A stretch of 64,000 bases of DNA, taken from Streptomyces sp. MMG1533. Its GTDB lineage: Bacteria > Actinomycetota > Actinomycetes > Streptomycetales > Streptomycetaceae. The DNA is taken from the NCBI RefSeq assembly GCF_001279775.1, contig NZ_LGDG01000248.1, positions 62,001 to 126,000 on the forward strand, in the 5' to 3' direction. This document shows, one piece after another, positions 8,410 through 17,498 of this stretch. The position numbers were made by a program, and so were the translations under genes. Each line of letters begins with the position of its first letter. Positions within the stretch are counted from its first letter, which is position 1. The notes beneath the pieces are model-generated. The model searched no databases, was not told where the DNA came from, and saw only the letters and a program-made list of their open reading frames with translations.

Positions 8410-9174
8410 TCAGCGGCCCTTCCAGACCGGTGCCCGCTTTTCGGCGAACGCCCTGGCTCCCTCCTTGGCGTCCTCCGACGCGAACACCGGGTCGGCGATC
8501 TCGGTCTGCTTCGCCCAGCCCTCGTCCAGCGTCCAGTCGGCGCTCGACCGGGCGATCCGCTTGGTCGCCGCGACGGCGAGGGGACCGTTGGCCGCGATGG
8601 TCCGACCGAGCCGCAGCGCGCCCTCCAGGGCCCCGCCCTCGTCGGTCAGCCGGTTCACCAGACCGACCTCGGCCGCCCGTTCCGCCCCGAACGGCTCCCC
8701 CGTGAGCAGCAGTTCGAGCGCGATGGCGAAGGGGACGCGCCGGGGCAGCAGCAGCGCCGCACCCCCGGCCGCGATCAGCGACCGCGTCGTCTCCGGCACT
8801 CCGAAGCGCGCGGTACGCGCCGCGACGACGAGGTCGCACGCGAGGAGCAGCTCGAACCCGCCGGCCAGCGCCCAGCCTTCGACCGCGCCGATCAGCGGCT
8901 TGCGCGGCGGCGTCACCGTAATGCCGCACACCCCGCGGCCCTTGATCAGTGGACTGTCCCCGCGCAGCCACGCCTTCAGGTCCATCCCGGCGGAGAACGT
9001 CCCGCCCGTGCCGGTGAGCACGCCGACCCGCAGGTCGTCCGACTCGTCCAGCTCGTCGACCGCCGCCGCCACCCCGGCGGCCACGGCGCCATTGAGTGCG
9101 TTCTTCGCCTCCGGGCGGTTGATCGTGATGACCTGGACGGCGCCGTGGCGCTCGACAACTACCTCGTCCGACAC
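8410..9174 (-). CDS. Enoyl-CoA hydratase/isomerase (crotonase), copy A
   Basis: 254 residues of the crotonase fold: oxyanion-hole segment GGTFSAGMDLKAW near 60, and EGWALAGGFELLLACDL near 108. The GTG at 9174 follows GGAGGAAAC and gives a protein of the same length as copy B at 37636-38400. The two are very similar along their whole length, an obvious gene duplication inside the window. It would hydrate or isomerise an enoyl-CoA in beta-oxidation. It diverges from the kinase-dehydrogenase-SDR operon at 9325, with operator-like site 3 between them. Confidence 0.9.
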   Translation of the reverse strand: MSDEVVVERHGAVQVITINRPEAKNALNGAVAAGVAAAVDELDESDDLRVGVLTGTGGTFSAGMDLKAWLRGDSPLIKGRGVCGITVTPPRKPLIGAVEGWALAGGFELLLACDLVVAARTARFGVPETTRSLIAAGGAALLLPRRVPFAIALELLLTGEPFGAERAAEVGLVNRLTDEGGALEGALRLGRTIAANGPLAVAATKRIARSSADWTLDEGWAKQTEIADPVFASEDAKEGARAFAEKRAPVWKGR

Positions 9175-9234
9175 GTTTCCTCCTCCGAGCGGGCGGCCGC
9201 TCCGACGGCCTTGCCGTGGACTCACCGCATAAAA

Positions 9235-9244
9235 GAGTATACGT
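9235..9244. promoter_or_regulatory. Palindromic operator-like site 3 (GAGTATACGT)
   Basis: Core flanked by AAAA and TTTTA, giving an extended near-palindrome AAAAGAGTATACGTTTTA. It lies in the 150-base divergent promoter region between the enoyl-CoA hydratase (minus) and the kinase operon (plus), so it can control both. Confidence 0.65.
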
Positions 9245-9324
9245 TTTAGGGGCCGACCATCCAGAACGGCATTCCGGACGGTCCGCGTCCGGCTCCCTCA
9301 GCGATCACGACGGACGGAGCAGGC

Positions 9325-10344
9325 ATGCCCGACGGACGACCAGCGGTACGCCCGCGGATCGGCATCGCCGATCCTTCCGACGTCGTACGACGCGCGACGA
9401 GGGCGGTCGGCCGGCCCGTACGCGACCTGGCACCGCTGCCCGGCGGCAACTCCAGCCTCACCTACGCCGCCACCACGGACGCGGGCGTCCGCGTCGTCGT
9501 GAAGGTCGCCCCGCCCGGCCTCCCCCCGGTCCGCAACCGGGACGTGCTGCGCCAGGCCCGTGCGCTCACCGCGCTCACCGCGGTGGCGGACGTGGCCGTG
9601 CCGAAGGTGCTGGGGACCGACTCCGGCGAGCCGCCGGACGTACCGCCGCTGTTCGTCATGTCCTTCGCGGAAGGCGAGAGTTACGAACCCCGCCACACCG
9701 AGCTCACACGGCGTCCGCCTGCCGCCGAGGTGCGCGAGCGGGGCGCGGCCGCCGCCCGCATGCTGGCGGCGCTGCACACCGTCGGCGCCGCCGAGCTGGG
9801 CATCGCGGAGGAAGCGGTGTCGCCGCAGGCCGAGGTCGAGCGATGGTGCGCGGCACTGGCCACGTGCGAGCTCGAACCGGCCGCCGCACAGGCCGAGTCG
9901 GAGTGCCGGAGCCGGCTCACCGCGGCGCTCCCGGCGCCGTTGCGGCCCGCGGTGCTGCACGGCGACTGGCGACTGGGCAACATGCAGTGCGTCGGCGCGC
10001 AGATCCGCGCGGTGATCGACTGGGAGATCTGGTCGGTCGGCGATCCGCGGCTGGACCTCGCATGGCTGCGGCTGATGTCCGACCCCGAGCACCCGACGGC
10101 AGTCGCACCCGATGCCCCCGCCCTGGAACCCGACGAGCTGCTGGCCGTCTACGAGACGGCGAGCGGCGAACCGGTGGCGGACCTGGGCTGGTTCGACGCC
10201 CTCGTCCGCTACAAGCAGGCCGCCGCGTCCGCGCTCTTGGTCAAGAACGCCGTGCGCCGCGACCAGGTCACCGAGCGGGTGGAACGGATGCGCCACGGCG
10301 TTCCGCTGCTGCTCGCCGCCGCGCTCACCCGTCTCACCCGCTGA
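9325..10344 (+). CDS. APH-family kinase, candidate 4-hydroxyacyl-CoA kinase
   Basis: 339-residue aminoglycoside-phosphotransferase-fold protein. ATP-site Lys60 is in RVVVKVAPPG, the catalytic loop is LHGDWRLGNM (Asp214, Asn219), and the metal-binding segment is IDWEIW (Asp232). An ACAD11-like dehydrogenase follows 18 bases downstream and then an SDR. In mammalian ACAD10/11 and the bacterial levulinate (Lva) pathway, a kinase of this fold phosphorylates a 4-hydroxyacyl-CoA and the partner dehydrogenase-fold protein removes the phosphate to give an enoyl-CoA. The same role is inferred here; antibiotic modification is unlikely in this context. Confidence 0.82.
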   Translation: MPDGRPAVRPRIGIADPSDVVRRATRAVGRPVRDLAPLPGGNSSLTYAATTDAGVRVVVKVAPPGLPPVRNRDVLRQARALTALTAVADVAVPKVLGTDSGEPPDVPPLFVMSFAEGESYEPRHTELTRRPPAAEVRERGAAAARMLAALHTVGAAELGIAEEAVSPQAEVERWCAALATCELEPAAAQAESECRSRLTAALPAPLRPAVLHGDWRLGNMQCVGAQIRAVIDWEIWSVGDPRLDLAWLRLMSDPEHPTAVAPDAPALEPDELLAVYETASGEPVADLGWFDALVRYKQAAASALLVKNAVRRDQVTERVERMRHGVPLLLAAALTRLTR

Positions 10345-10362
10345 TCCCCCTTCGGAGGAGCG

Positions 10363-11682
10363 ATGCTGGATTTCTCGATCGAACCGGAGTTCCAGGCCAA
10401 ACTGGACTGGGCCGCGGCCTTCGTACGGGAGGAGGTCGAGCCGCTGGACCTGCTGTTCCCGCACGGCGGCGATCCGTACGACACGGGCAACGAGAAGGCC
10501 CGCGCGATCCTCGGGCCGTTGCGCGAACAGGTCAGGGCGCAGGGTCTGTGGGCCTGCCATCTCGGGCCGGAGCTGGGCGGACCGGGCTACGGCCAGGTCA
10601 AGCTCGCCCACCTCAACGAGATCCTCGGCCGCTCCTACTGGGCACCCACCGTCTTCGGCACCGCCGCCCCCGACACGGGGAACGCGGAGATCCTGGCGAT
10701 GTTCGGTACGCAGGAGCAGAAGGACCGTTATCTGGAGCCGCTGCTGAACGGCGACATCGTCTCCACCTTCTCGATGACGGAGCCTCAGGCCGGTGCCGAC
10801 CCGAAGGAGTTCGCGTGCCGGGCATGGCGGGACGGGGACGAGTGGGTGATCGACGGGGAGAAGTGGTTCTCCTCCAACGCCCGCTTCGCGTCGTTCCTCA
10901 TCGTCATGGCCGTCACCGATCCGGACGCGCCGCCGCACGCCCGGATGTCGATGTTCGTCGTGCCGTCCGAGACACCCGGCATCGAGATCAAGCGCAACGT
11001 CGGCACGATGGACGAACGTGACTCCCTCGACGAGGGCATTCACGCCTACATCCGCTACCACCAGGTCCGGGTGCCGCTCGATGCCATGCTCGGCGGCCCC
11101 GGCGAGGGCTTCAAGGTCGCCCAGGCCCGCCTCGGCGGCGGCCGGGTGCATCACGCCATGCGCACGGTCGGCAAGTGCACGCGTGCCTTCGACATGATGT
11201 GCGAACGCGCGATGTCCCGCCGCACTCAGGGCACCCTTCTCGCCGAGAAGCAGGCCGTGCAGCAGTTCATCGCGGACTCCTGGATCGAGCTGCAGCAGTT
11301 CCGGCTGCTCGTGCTCAACACGGCGTGGATCATCGACACCCAGCCGCACGGCGCCGCCCGCACCCAGATCGCGATGTGCAAGGTCGCGATGGCCAGGGTG
11401 CTGCACGACGTCATCCAGCGGGCCCTGCATCTGCACGGTTCGCTCGGCACCACCGGCGAACTGCCGCTCGCGCAGTGGTGGATGTCCGTGCCGAACCTCG
11501 CCCTCGCCGACGGCCCGACCGAGGTGCACCGCACCACGGTGGCCAAACAGCTCCTGAAGAACTACCGCCCGGCCGAGGGGCTGTTCCCCAGCGAGCACAT
11601 CCCGCCGAAGCTCGACGCCGTCCGCAAGCGGTACGCGCACATCATCAACGACGACGGCCTCTCGGGCCGGGTGAACGCATGA
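10363..11682 (+). CDS. ACAD10/11-like acyl-CoA dehydrogenase family protein
   Basis: 439 residues, longer than ordinary acyl-CoA dehydrogenases. Typical segments are FSMTEPQAGADPKEF (about 136-150), DGEKWFSSNARF, the LGGGRVHHAMR segment and ALADGPTEVHRTTVAKQLL near the end, where the usual Glu is Asp383. This matches the ACAD11 branch, whose members work with an APH-type kinase on 4-hydroxyacyl-CoA. The kinase gene is immediately upstream and the SDR start overlaps the stop (ATGA), so the three form one operon. Confidence 0.88.
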   Translation: MLDFSIEPEFQAKLDWAAAFVREEVEPLDLLFPHGGDPYDTGNEKARAILGPLREQVRAQGLWACHLGPELGGPGYGQVKLAHLNEILGRSYWAPTVFGTAAPDTGNAEILAMFGTQEQKDRYLEPLLNGDIVSTFSMTEPQAGADPKEFACRAWRDGDEWVIDGEKWFSSNARFASFLIVMAVTDPDAPPHARMSMFVVPSETPGIEIKRNVGTMDERDSLDEGIHAYIRYHQVRVPLDAMLGGPGEGFKVAQARLGGGRVHHAMRTVGKCTRAFDMMCERAMSRRTQGTLLAEKQAVQQFIADSWIELQQFRLLVLNTAWIIDTQPHGAARTQIAMCKVAMARVLHDVIQRALHLHGSLGTTGELPLAQWWMSVPNLALADGPTEVHRTTVAKQLLKNYRPAEGLFPSEHIPPKLDAVRKRYAHIINDDGLSGRVNA

Positions 11683-12449
11683 CGAGCGAACCCGTGAAGT
11701 TCGCCGCGTCCAACCTGTTCGACCTGTCCGGCAAGGTCGCGCTGGTCACCGGAGGCAGCCGGGGCCTGGGCCTGGAGATGGTGCGGGCCTTCGCCACCGC
11801 GGGCGCCGATGTCGTGATCGCCAGCCGCAAGCCCGACGCGTGCGAGGCGGCCGCCAAGGAGGTCCGCGACCTGGGCCGGCGCGCCCTGCCGGTCGCGGCG
11901 CACGTGGGGCACTGGGAGGACCTGGGCCGGCTCGCCGATGCCGCCTACGACGAGTTCGGCACGGTGGACGTCCTGGTCAACAACGCCGGAATGTCCCCGG
12001 TGGCGCCTTCGTCGGCCGAGACCGGCGAGGAACTCTTCGACAAGGTCGTCGGGGTCAACTTCAAGGGGCCGTTCCGGCTCGCCTCGTTGATCGGCGCGCG
12101 GATGGCCGAGGGCGACGGCGGCTCGATCATCAACGTCTCCTCCTCGGGCGCGCTGATGCCCCAGCCCAGATTCGGGCCGTACGCGGGCGCCAAGGCCGCG
12201 CTCAACGCGCTGACCACCGTCTTCGCCCTGGAGTACGGCCCGAAGGTGCGGGTCAACACCATCTCGGCCGGTCCCTTCCTCACCGACATCTCCAAGGCCT
12301 GGCCCAAGGAGAAACGGCAGAGCACCCGCAGCGCGCTCGGCCGGCCCGGCAGGCCGGAGGAGATCGTCAGCACCGCGCTCTACCTCGCGAGCGACGCGTC
12401 GAGTTACACGACGGGGGCGCTGATCCGGGTGGACGGCGGCCTTTACTGA
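11679..12449 (+). CDS. Short-chain dehydrogenase/reductase
   Basis: 256-residue classical SDR. It has TGGSRGLG near 25-32, the NNAGMSP segment, the NVSSSGAL serine region, YAGAK (Tyr-x-x-x-Lys pair) and a C-terminal TTGALIRVDGG. The ATG overlaps the dehydrogenase stop. It may act as a 3-hydroxyacyl-CoA or hydroxy-acid dehydrogenase next to the kinase/ACAD11-like pair. The gene ends 148 bases before the convergent ABC-transporter genes. Confidence 0.85.
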   Translation: MTSEPVKFAASNLFDLSGKVALVTGGSRGLGLEMVRAFATAGADVVIASRKPDACEAAAKEVRDLGRRALPVAAHVGHWEDLGRLADAAYDEFGTVDVLVNNAGMSPVAPSSAETGEELFDKVVGVNFKGPFRLASLIGARMAEGDGGSIINVSSSGALMPQPRFGPYAGAKAALNALTTVFALEYGPKVRVNTISAGPFLTDISKAWPKEKRQSTRSALGRPGRPEEIVSTALYLASDASSYTTGALIRVDGGLY

Positions 12450-12530
12450 CAGGCCGATCGGAGCCGTCGGCCCCCACCAGGCCGGCGGCTGCCGACTGCC
12501 CCTCAGGCCTGCGGCTCTGCCAACGGTCTT

Positions 12531-12573
12531 CCTCCGGCCGGAGGCACGGCCAACTCACCCGCTCCGGCCGGAG
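12531..12573. terminator. Two short GC palindromes between convergent genes
   Basis: CCTCCGGCCGGAGG (12531-12544) and CTCCGGCCGGAG (12562-12573) are perfect palindromes 17 bases apart in the gap between the SDR (plus) and livF (minus). They could form small hairpins that end transcription from both sides. No T-run follows. Confidence 0.35.
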
Positions 12574-12597
12574 GCTGCCGACTTCCCGACTTTCCTC

Positions 12598-13320
12598 TCA
12601 GGCCGGCGGCTCAGCCAACTGCTCACCCAGATAGGCCCGTTCCAGCAACCCGGGGTCCGCCGCGAGCCGCGCGGCGGACCCGTTCAGCACCGTGTCGCCG
12701 TGCACCAGGACCACCGCCCGGTCCGCCACCTCCAGGGCCAGCCGGACATGCTGCTCGACCAGCACGACCGCCGTACCGGTGCCGTCGGCGATCCGCCGGA
12801 CGACCGGAAGCAGCTCCTCGACGATCACCGGCGCCAGCCCCAGGCTGAGCTCGTCCACGAGCAGCACCCGCGGATCCTGGATCAGGGCTCTGCCCAGGGC
12901 CAGCATCTGCTGTTCCCCGCCGGAGAGCATCCCGGCCGCGACCTTCAGACGCTTGCCCAACGCCGGGAAGTAGTCGAGCACCTGGTCCACGGTGCTGCCG
13001 TGCCGCCGCCTGGCGAGGGCCAGGTTGTCCCGCACGGTGAGCTGGGTGAACAGGGACCGGTCGTCGGGTACGAGGACCAGCCCCCGCCGGGCCGCCACCC
13101 GGGCCCGTCCGCCACGGACCTGGTGACCGTCGAGAGTCACCGACCCCTTCAGCCACGGCAGCAGGCCCGCCAGGGTCAGCAACAGGGTGGTCTTCCCGGC
13201 TCCGTTGGGCCCCAGCAGGGCGACGACCTCGCCCGGAAGCAGTTCCAGGTCGAACGCGCGCACCACCGGCCGTCCCCTGGTGTAGCCGGCGTCCACTCCT
13301 TCACAGGCCAACACGGTCAC
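12598..13320 (-). CDS. livF: ABC importer ATP-binding protein, LivF type
   Basis: 240-residue ATPase: Walker A GPNGAGKTT, signature LSGGEQQM, Walker B VLLVDELSLGLAP, and the HVRLAL switch region. The pattern is that of LivF, the second ATPase of branched-chain-amino-acid/amide-type importers. The GTG start overlaps the TGA of the LivHMG fusion upstream (GTGA). Together with livK it forms an importer that, placed inside a catabolic operon, probably takes up the organic acid being degraded rather than leucine. Confidence 0.92.
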   Translation of the reverse strand: MTVLACEGVDAGYTRGRPVVRAFDLELLPGEVVALLGPNGAGKTTLLLTLAGLLPWLKGSVTLDGHQVRGGRARVAARRGLVLVPDDRSLFTQLTVRDNLALARRRHGSTVDQVLDYFPALGKRLKVAAGMLSGGEQQMLALGRALIQDPRVLLVDELSLGLAPVIVEELLPVVRRIADGTGTAVVLVEQHVRLALEVADRAVVLVHGDTVLNGSAARLAADPGLLERAYLGEQLAEPPA

Positions 13321-16076
13321 TGCACACCCTCCTTGCGCACTTCGGGCGTCCCTTCGGGCGTACCGAGGTACGCGGCGGCGACCCGTGGATCGGCCTTGAT
13401 CTCGGCGGGGGTCCCCTCCGCGATCACCTGCCCGAGGTCCAGTACGACGATCCGGTCGCACACGTCGAGCACCAGGCCCATGTCGTGGTCGATGAGCAGG
13501 ACCGTCACTCCGGCGGCCCGGACGGCGCGCAGGCGGTCGCCCAGCCAGCGGCTCTCCGAGCTGTCCAGCCCGGCCGCGGGCTCGTCCAGCAGAAGCATCC
13601 GGGGTCGGCCGGCCAGGGCCCGGGCGACCGACACCAACTGCCGTCTGCCTTGGGAGAGTTCACGCGCCGGCCGGTCGCGGAAGCGACTCAGGTGCAGCGC
13701 CTCGAACCACTGCTCCCGCGGAGGGCCGACGTGGTCGCCGCCGTGCCGGGCCGCGGTCTCGCCGACCAGCATGTTCTCCTCCACGCTGAGATCCTCGTAG
13801 AGCTCGATGCCCTGGAAGGTGCGGCCGAGGCCCGCCCTGCTGCGCCGGTGCGGCTTCAGCAAGGAGATCGACCGCCCGTCGAACTCGACCGTTCCGGTGC
13901 TGCGGTGGTACCCGCTGATCGCGTCGAGCAGCGTGGTCTTGCCGGCGCCGTTCGGCCCGATGACTCCGACGATCTCGCCCGCGCGCACGTCGAAAGAGAC
14001 CGCGTCGACGGCCACCACACCGCCGTAGCGCACGCCCACGTCGCGCACCGACAGCACGACCTCGCCCGGTTCGGGAACCGGTGGGCGGATCTCCGCCGCG
14101 GTACCGGTCGGCACGTCGGCGTCCTGGTCGGCGGTCACGGTCCGGCGCCCGCGGCGCAGCTTCGCCGTCAGTTCGTGTGCGGGGCCCACCATGCCCTCCG
14201 GGTTCGTGATCACGGTGAGCACCAGGCCGACGCCCATGATCACGCCGTACCAGTCCCCGAGTGACAGGGCCCGGTCCAGCACCACGGACACCAGCCCGCC
14301 GGCCCCCAGCGCACCGGCCACGACGCCACCGGACAGGGCGGTGATGCCCGCCAGGTACGCGGTGGCGAACAGGCCGAGTCCGCCGATCGCGGTGAACATC
14401 TCGGCGTCGGCCACGGTCTGCTGGTACCCGATGAGAGCGCCCCCGAGCCCGGCGACGAAAGCCCCGATCGCGAAAGCGATGATCTTCGTGCGGGCCACGT
14501 CGATCCCGGCCGCGGCGGCCGACCGCTCGTTGGCCCGCACGGCCAGCATCGCCGCCCCGAGCCGGCTGCGGCGCAGCCACGCCACGCCCAGCCCGACCAG
14601 CAACAGCACCGCGAGGCACAGCAGTCCGAACGGGATGCGCGGGTAGTCCGCGCCGGCGCCGATACCCAGGTCGATCCCGAACAGGTGCGGCGCGGAGACG
14701 GTCGCCCCGTCCAGGCCGCCGTTGAACTCGGTGTTGCGGAACCAGAAGGCCTCAAGGGCCACCGCGAGCGCGACCGTCACCACCGCGGCCGGAAGCCCGC
14801 GGATACGCAGGGCGGGCAACCCGATCACGACGCCGATCACCATCGCCACCACGGCCGCCAGCAGTGGCGCGACCGGGAAGGGGACACCCCACTCCGTGGT
14901 CAGCCTGCTGAGGCTGAAGGCGCCGACCCCGGCCAGGGTGAGCTGGGCCAGGGAGATCTGCCCGGCGAAGCCGGTGACCACCACCAGCGACAAGGAGATG
15001 ACCCCCAGCGTCAGCGAGGTGATGACCGCGGCGCGGATGCTGCCCTGGGTGGCGAAGAGAAGGACGACACCCAGGAGCACGCTCAAGGCGGCCGGGACCA
15101 GGATGCGGTCGGGCCGGGGTGCGCGCCCGAGCGTCTGGCGGACCAGCATGCCCCGGGTGGGCAGCGGCCGTCCGCGGACCACGAGGTAGGCCAGGATCAC
15201 GGCCAGCGGCACCAGTTGGGCCAGGCCGCTCTGCGGCAGCCACGACCAGGTGCCCTGCAGGAACTGCAGTTCCGACTGGAGCATCCCGATGACGAGTCCG
15301 GCGCCGACGGCCGGGAGCAGCGCGGTGAAGTTGCCGACGAGCGCCGCGGCGAGGGCCGGCACGATGAACAGGGTGTAGGAGATGGGCACCAGGGGCACGA
15401 TCGGCGCGATCAGGATGCCGGACAGGCCGGCGATGGCCGAGCTCAGCGCCCAGTTCGCGGTCGCGATCCGCTCCGGCGACAGCCCGCTGACCAGGGCGCC
15501 CTTCTCCGACTCCGCCGCGGCCCGGGCCGCCAGCCCGAACCGGGTGAGGCGGAACACCAGGGCCAGTACCAGGGTCAGTGCGACGACGACCGCGGCGAAC
15601 CACAGCCGGTCGCCGGGGATGCGCGTCCCGCCCCAGTCCAGCGGGTCGTTCGGCAGGATGGCCTCGACCGAGACGGGCGCGGTGCCCACGCGCGCCACGA
15701 GCACGGCCTGGATCACCAGCATCACGCCGATCGAGGCGACGGCCTTCGCCACCGGGGGCGCGGCCCGCAGCGGCCGGAAGACCAGCCCGTACAGGACCAC
15801 CCCGAGAACGGCGGCGAGCAGCAGCGCGAGCACCGCGGCCGGGACCAGCCCGAGCGGTTCGCCGAGCCCGACCGTGTGCGGCAGGCCCGGTATCGGCACC
15901 ATCAGCTCACCCCGGCGCAGGAACGCGTAGGTGTACGCGGTGTAGAGCGCGATCGCCCCGGTGGCGAAGTTGACCACGCCGGAACTGCGGTAGGTGAGGA
16001 CCAGTGCCAGCGCGAGTGCGGCGAACACGGCACCGTTTCCCAGTCCCAGCAGCAGGAACACGACGTACTGGCTCAT
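13317..16076 (-). CDS. Fused ABC permease-permease-ATPase (LivH-LivM-LivG)
   Basis: One reading frame of about 919 residues joins three normally separate importer parts. Residues 1 to about 300 are LivH-like (multi-helix, starting MSQYVVFLLLGLGNGAVFA). About 335-640 is LivM-like (TGFAGQISLAQ motif). About 670-919 is LivG-like, with Walker A GPNGAGKTT near 707, LSQGRRQ signature and MLLLDEPAAGLD. No stop or frameshift interrupts the joins. The ATG at 16076 is the start that matches LivH N-termini; the ribosome site (GGACGG) is weak. LivM-LivG fusions are known in actinobacteria; the full three-part fusion is less usual. Confidence 0.9.
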   Translation of the reverse strand: MSQYVVFLLLGLGNGAVFAALALALVLTYRSSGVVNFATGAIALYTAYTYAFLRRGELMVPIPGLPHTVGLGEPLGLVPAAVLALLLAAVLGVVLYGLVFRPLRAAPPVAKAVASIGVMLVIQAVLVARVGTAPVSVEAILPNDPLDWGGTRIPGDRLWFAAVVVALTLVLALVFRLTRFGLAARAAAESEKGALVSGLSPERIATANWALSSAIAGLSGILIAPIVPLVPISYTLFIVPALAAALVGNFTALLPAVGAGLVIGMLQSELQFLQGTWSWLPQSGLAQLVPLAVILAYLVVRGRPLPTRGMLVRQTLGRAPRPDRILVPAALSVLLGVVLLFATQGSIRAAVITSLTLGVISLSLVVVTGFAGQISLAQLTLAGVGAFSLSRLTTEWGVPFPVAPLLAAVVAMVIGVVIGLPALRIRGLPAAVVTVALAVALEAFWFRNTEFNGGLDGATVSAPHLFGIDLGIGAGADYPRIPFGLLCLAVLLLVGLGVAWLRRSRLGAAMLAVRANERSAAAAGIDVARTKIIAFAIGAFVAGLGGALIGYQQTVADAEMFTAIGGLGLFATAYLAGITALSGGVVAGALGAGGLVSVVLDRALSLGDWYGVIMGVGLVLTVITNPEGMVGPAHELTAKLRRGRRTVTADQDADVPTGTAAEIRPPVPEPGEVVLSVRDVGVRYGGVVAVDAVSFDVRAGEIVGVIGPNGAGKTTLLDAISGYHRSTGTVEFDGRSISLLKPHRRSRAGLGRTFQGIELYEDLSVEENMLVGETAARHGGDHVGPPREQWFEALHLSRFRDRPARELSQGRRQLVSVARALAGRPRMLLLDEPAAGLDSSESRWLGDRLRAVRAAGVTVLLIDHDMGLVLDVCDRIVVLDLGQVIAEGTPAEIKADPRVAAAYLGTPEGTPEVRKEGVQ

Positions 16077-16105
16077 CGGCGCGACCGTCCTTCCCGGTGT
16101 TCCGG

Positions 16106-17377
16106 CTACTTCGCGAACAGCGCGCTGGGATCGACGGTGTGCACGTCCTCGAGCTTGCCCCCGGTCAGCGTGCCGGTGACCGACTTCGCCGAGCACGCCG
16201 CCTTCAGCCCCGGTACGGCCGAGGAGTCGCAGGTGAACGTGGTGCCGTGGCCCGCGGGCAGTACGACGTTCTTGGCCGACTTCAGCGTCTTGGCGACGGC
16301 CGCCGGTGTGACCTCGCCCTTCAGGTCGTGCAGTGCGCGCACCAGGCCGAGGACGCCCTGGTATCCGACCGCCGCGTAGCCCTCGACGGGTGTGTCGGGG
16401 CTGTACTGCTTCATCACCTGCCGGTACAGCTGGGCCTCGGGGTCGTCGCTGACCGCGTCGAAGCTGCTGAACACCTGGGCCCCCTCCATGCCCGCGCCCA
16501 CGGCGTCGACCACCTCGGGGGCCATGCAGGGCTGGAGGACCATCCGTTCGGTGCTGCCGCCGAGCGAGGTCATCGCCTGGAGCACGGACGTGCACACGGT
16601 CGACTCCCCCACGATGCTGATGGCGTCGGGCTTGCTGCGCAGCGCGGCGCTCACCTGGGGCGAGGCGTCCGGGGTGCCCGGCGCGATCTTCACGATCTGC
16701 AGGTCGACGCCGGCCCTGGCGAAGACCGGCTTGCCGATCGTCTCGGCTCCGCCGACCGCCGACGGTACGTCGATGACGAACGCTGCGACCTTCTTGTAGC
16801 CCTTCTCCTTGGCGAACTCGGCCATCGACGTGAGCGTCGCCGGGAAACCGCCAGTCCAGGAGAAGGAGTCGGTGCTGGTGCCCTCGGCGCTGCTGGTGGC
16901 GATGGCGGTCGCCCAGGGGATGCCGGCCTGGGTCACGATCGGCACCATGGAACCGCCCAGACCGCTGCTGGTGAGGACGACCGCGGCGACCTTCTGCTCG
17001 ACCATCCGGTTCGCGCAGTCCCGTGCCGTGGCCGGCTCCTCCTTCGTCTTGCAGACCACGAACTGGACGGGTCTGCCCGCGATGCCGCCGAGGTTGTCGT
17101 TGACGTACTTCCTGGCTGCCTCGGCGGCCTCCCGGGTCTCCGGCTGGCTGATGCCGGCGCCGCCCTCGTTCGTGATGAGGCCGACCTTCACCGGTGTGCC
17201 GGCGGCCTTCGTGCCCGGGAAGGCGCTTGTCAGCGCGGCCGGTACCTCCTTGCTTTCCGTGGCGTCGGAGCCGCCACTCTTTCCGCATCCGCCAAGCAGC
17301 AGTCCCGCGCCGGCGACCAGCGCTACGGACAGCTTGATTCGAGGTGAGGAGATGACACGCCTGACCGACTCGTCCAT
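16106..17377 (-). CDS. livK: Periplasmic-binding-type lipoprotein (LivK-like)
   Basis: 423-residue substrate-binding protein of the branched-chain-amino-acid type. The N-terminus has a lipoprotein signal: charged start, hydrophobic stretch, and LLGGC lipobox with the Cys near residue 31, followed by a Gly/Ser-rich linker. The mature part has KVGLITNEGGAG and the receptor-ligand fold pattern through to the C-terminus. It precedes the permease/ATPase fusion by 29 bases. In this setting the ligand is likely an aromatic or alicyclic carboxylic acid, but the sequence alone cannot say. Confidence 0.9.
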   Translation of the reverse strand: MDESVRRVISSPRIKLSVALVAGAGLLLGGCGKSGGSDATESKEVPAALTSAFPGTKAAGTPVKVGLITNEGGAGISQPETREAAEAARKYVNDNLGGIAGRPVQFVVCKTKEEPATARDCANRMVEQKVAAVVLTSSGLGGSMVPIVTQAGIPWATAIATSSAEGTSTDSFSWTGGFPATLTSMAEFAKEKGYKKVAAFVIDVPSAVGGAETIGKPVFARAGVDLQIVKIAPGTPDASPQVSAALRSKPDAISIVGESTVCTSVLQAMTSLGGSTERMVLQPCMAPEVVDAVGAGMEGAQVFSSFDAVSDDPEAQLYRQVMKQYSPDTPVEGYAAVGYQGVLGLVRALHDLKGEVTPAAVAKTLKSAKNVVLPAGHGTTFTCDSSAVPGLKAACSAKSVTGTLTGGKLEDVHTVDPSALFAK

Positions 17378-17498
17378 GTCTGTATCCCGAAGTGTCGAAG
17401 AGAAGAGAGGAACAAACGGACGCCGACTGGCTGTGGAGGGCCAGGTGGGGCGGCGCAGAGCGGTGCGCGGAGCACCGGGCAGGGGGCGGGGCGACGGA

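Noticed and set aside
9325..10344. Aminoglycoside resistance kinase
   Set aside because: Only the fold is shared; pairing with an ACAD11-like gene and a paralogue in an acyl-CoA ligase operon favour a hydroxyacyl-CoA kinase.
16077..17288. N-terminal extension of the LivHMG fusion through the livK region
   Set aside because: The extension is the wrong frame of livK, with no membrane pattern; the fusion starts at the ATG at 16076.
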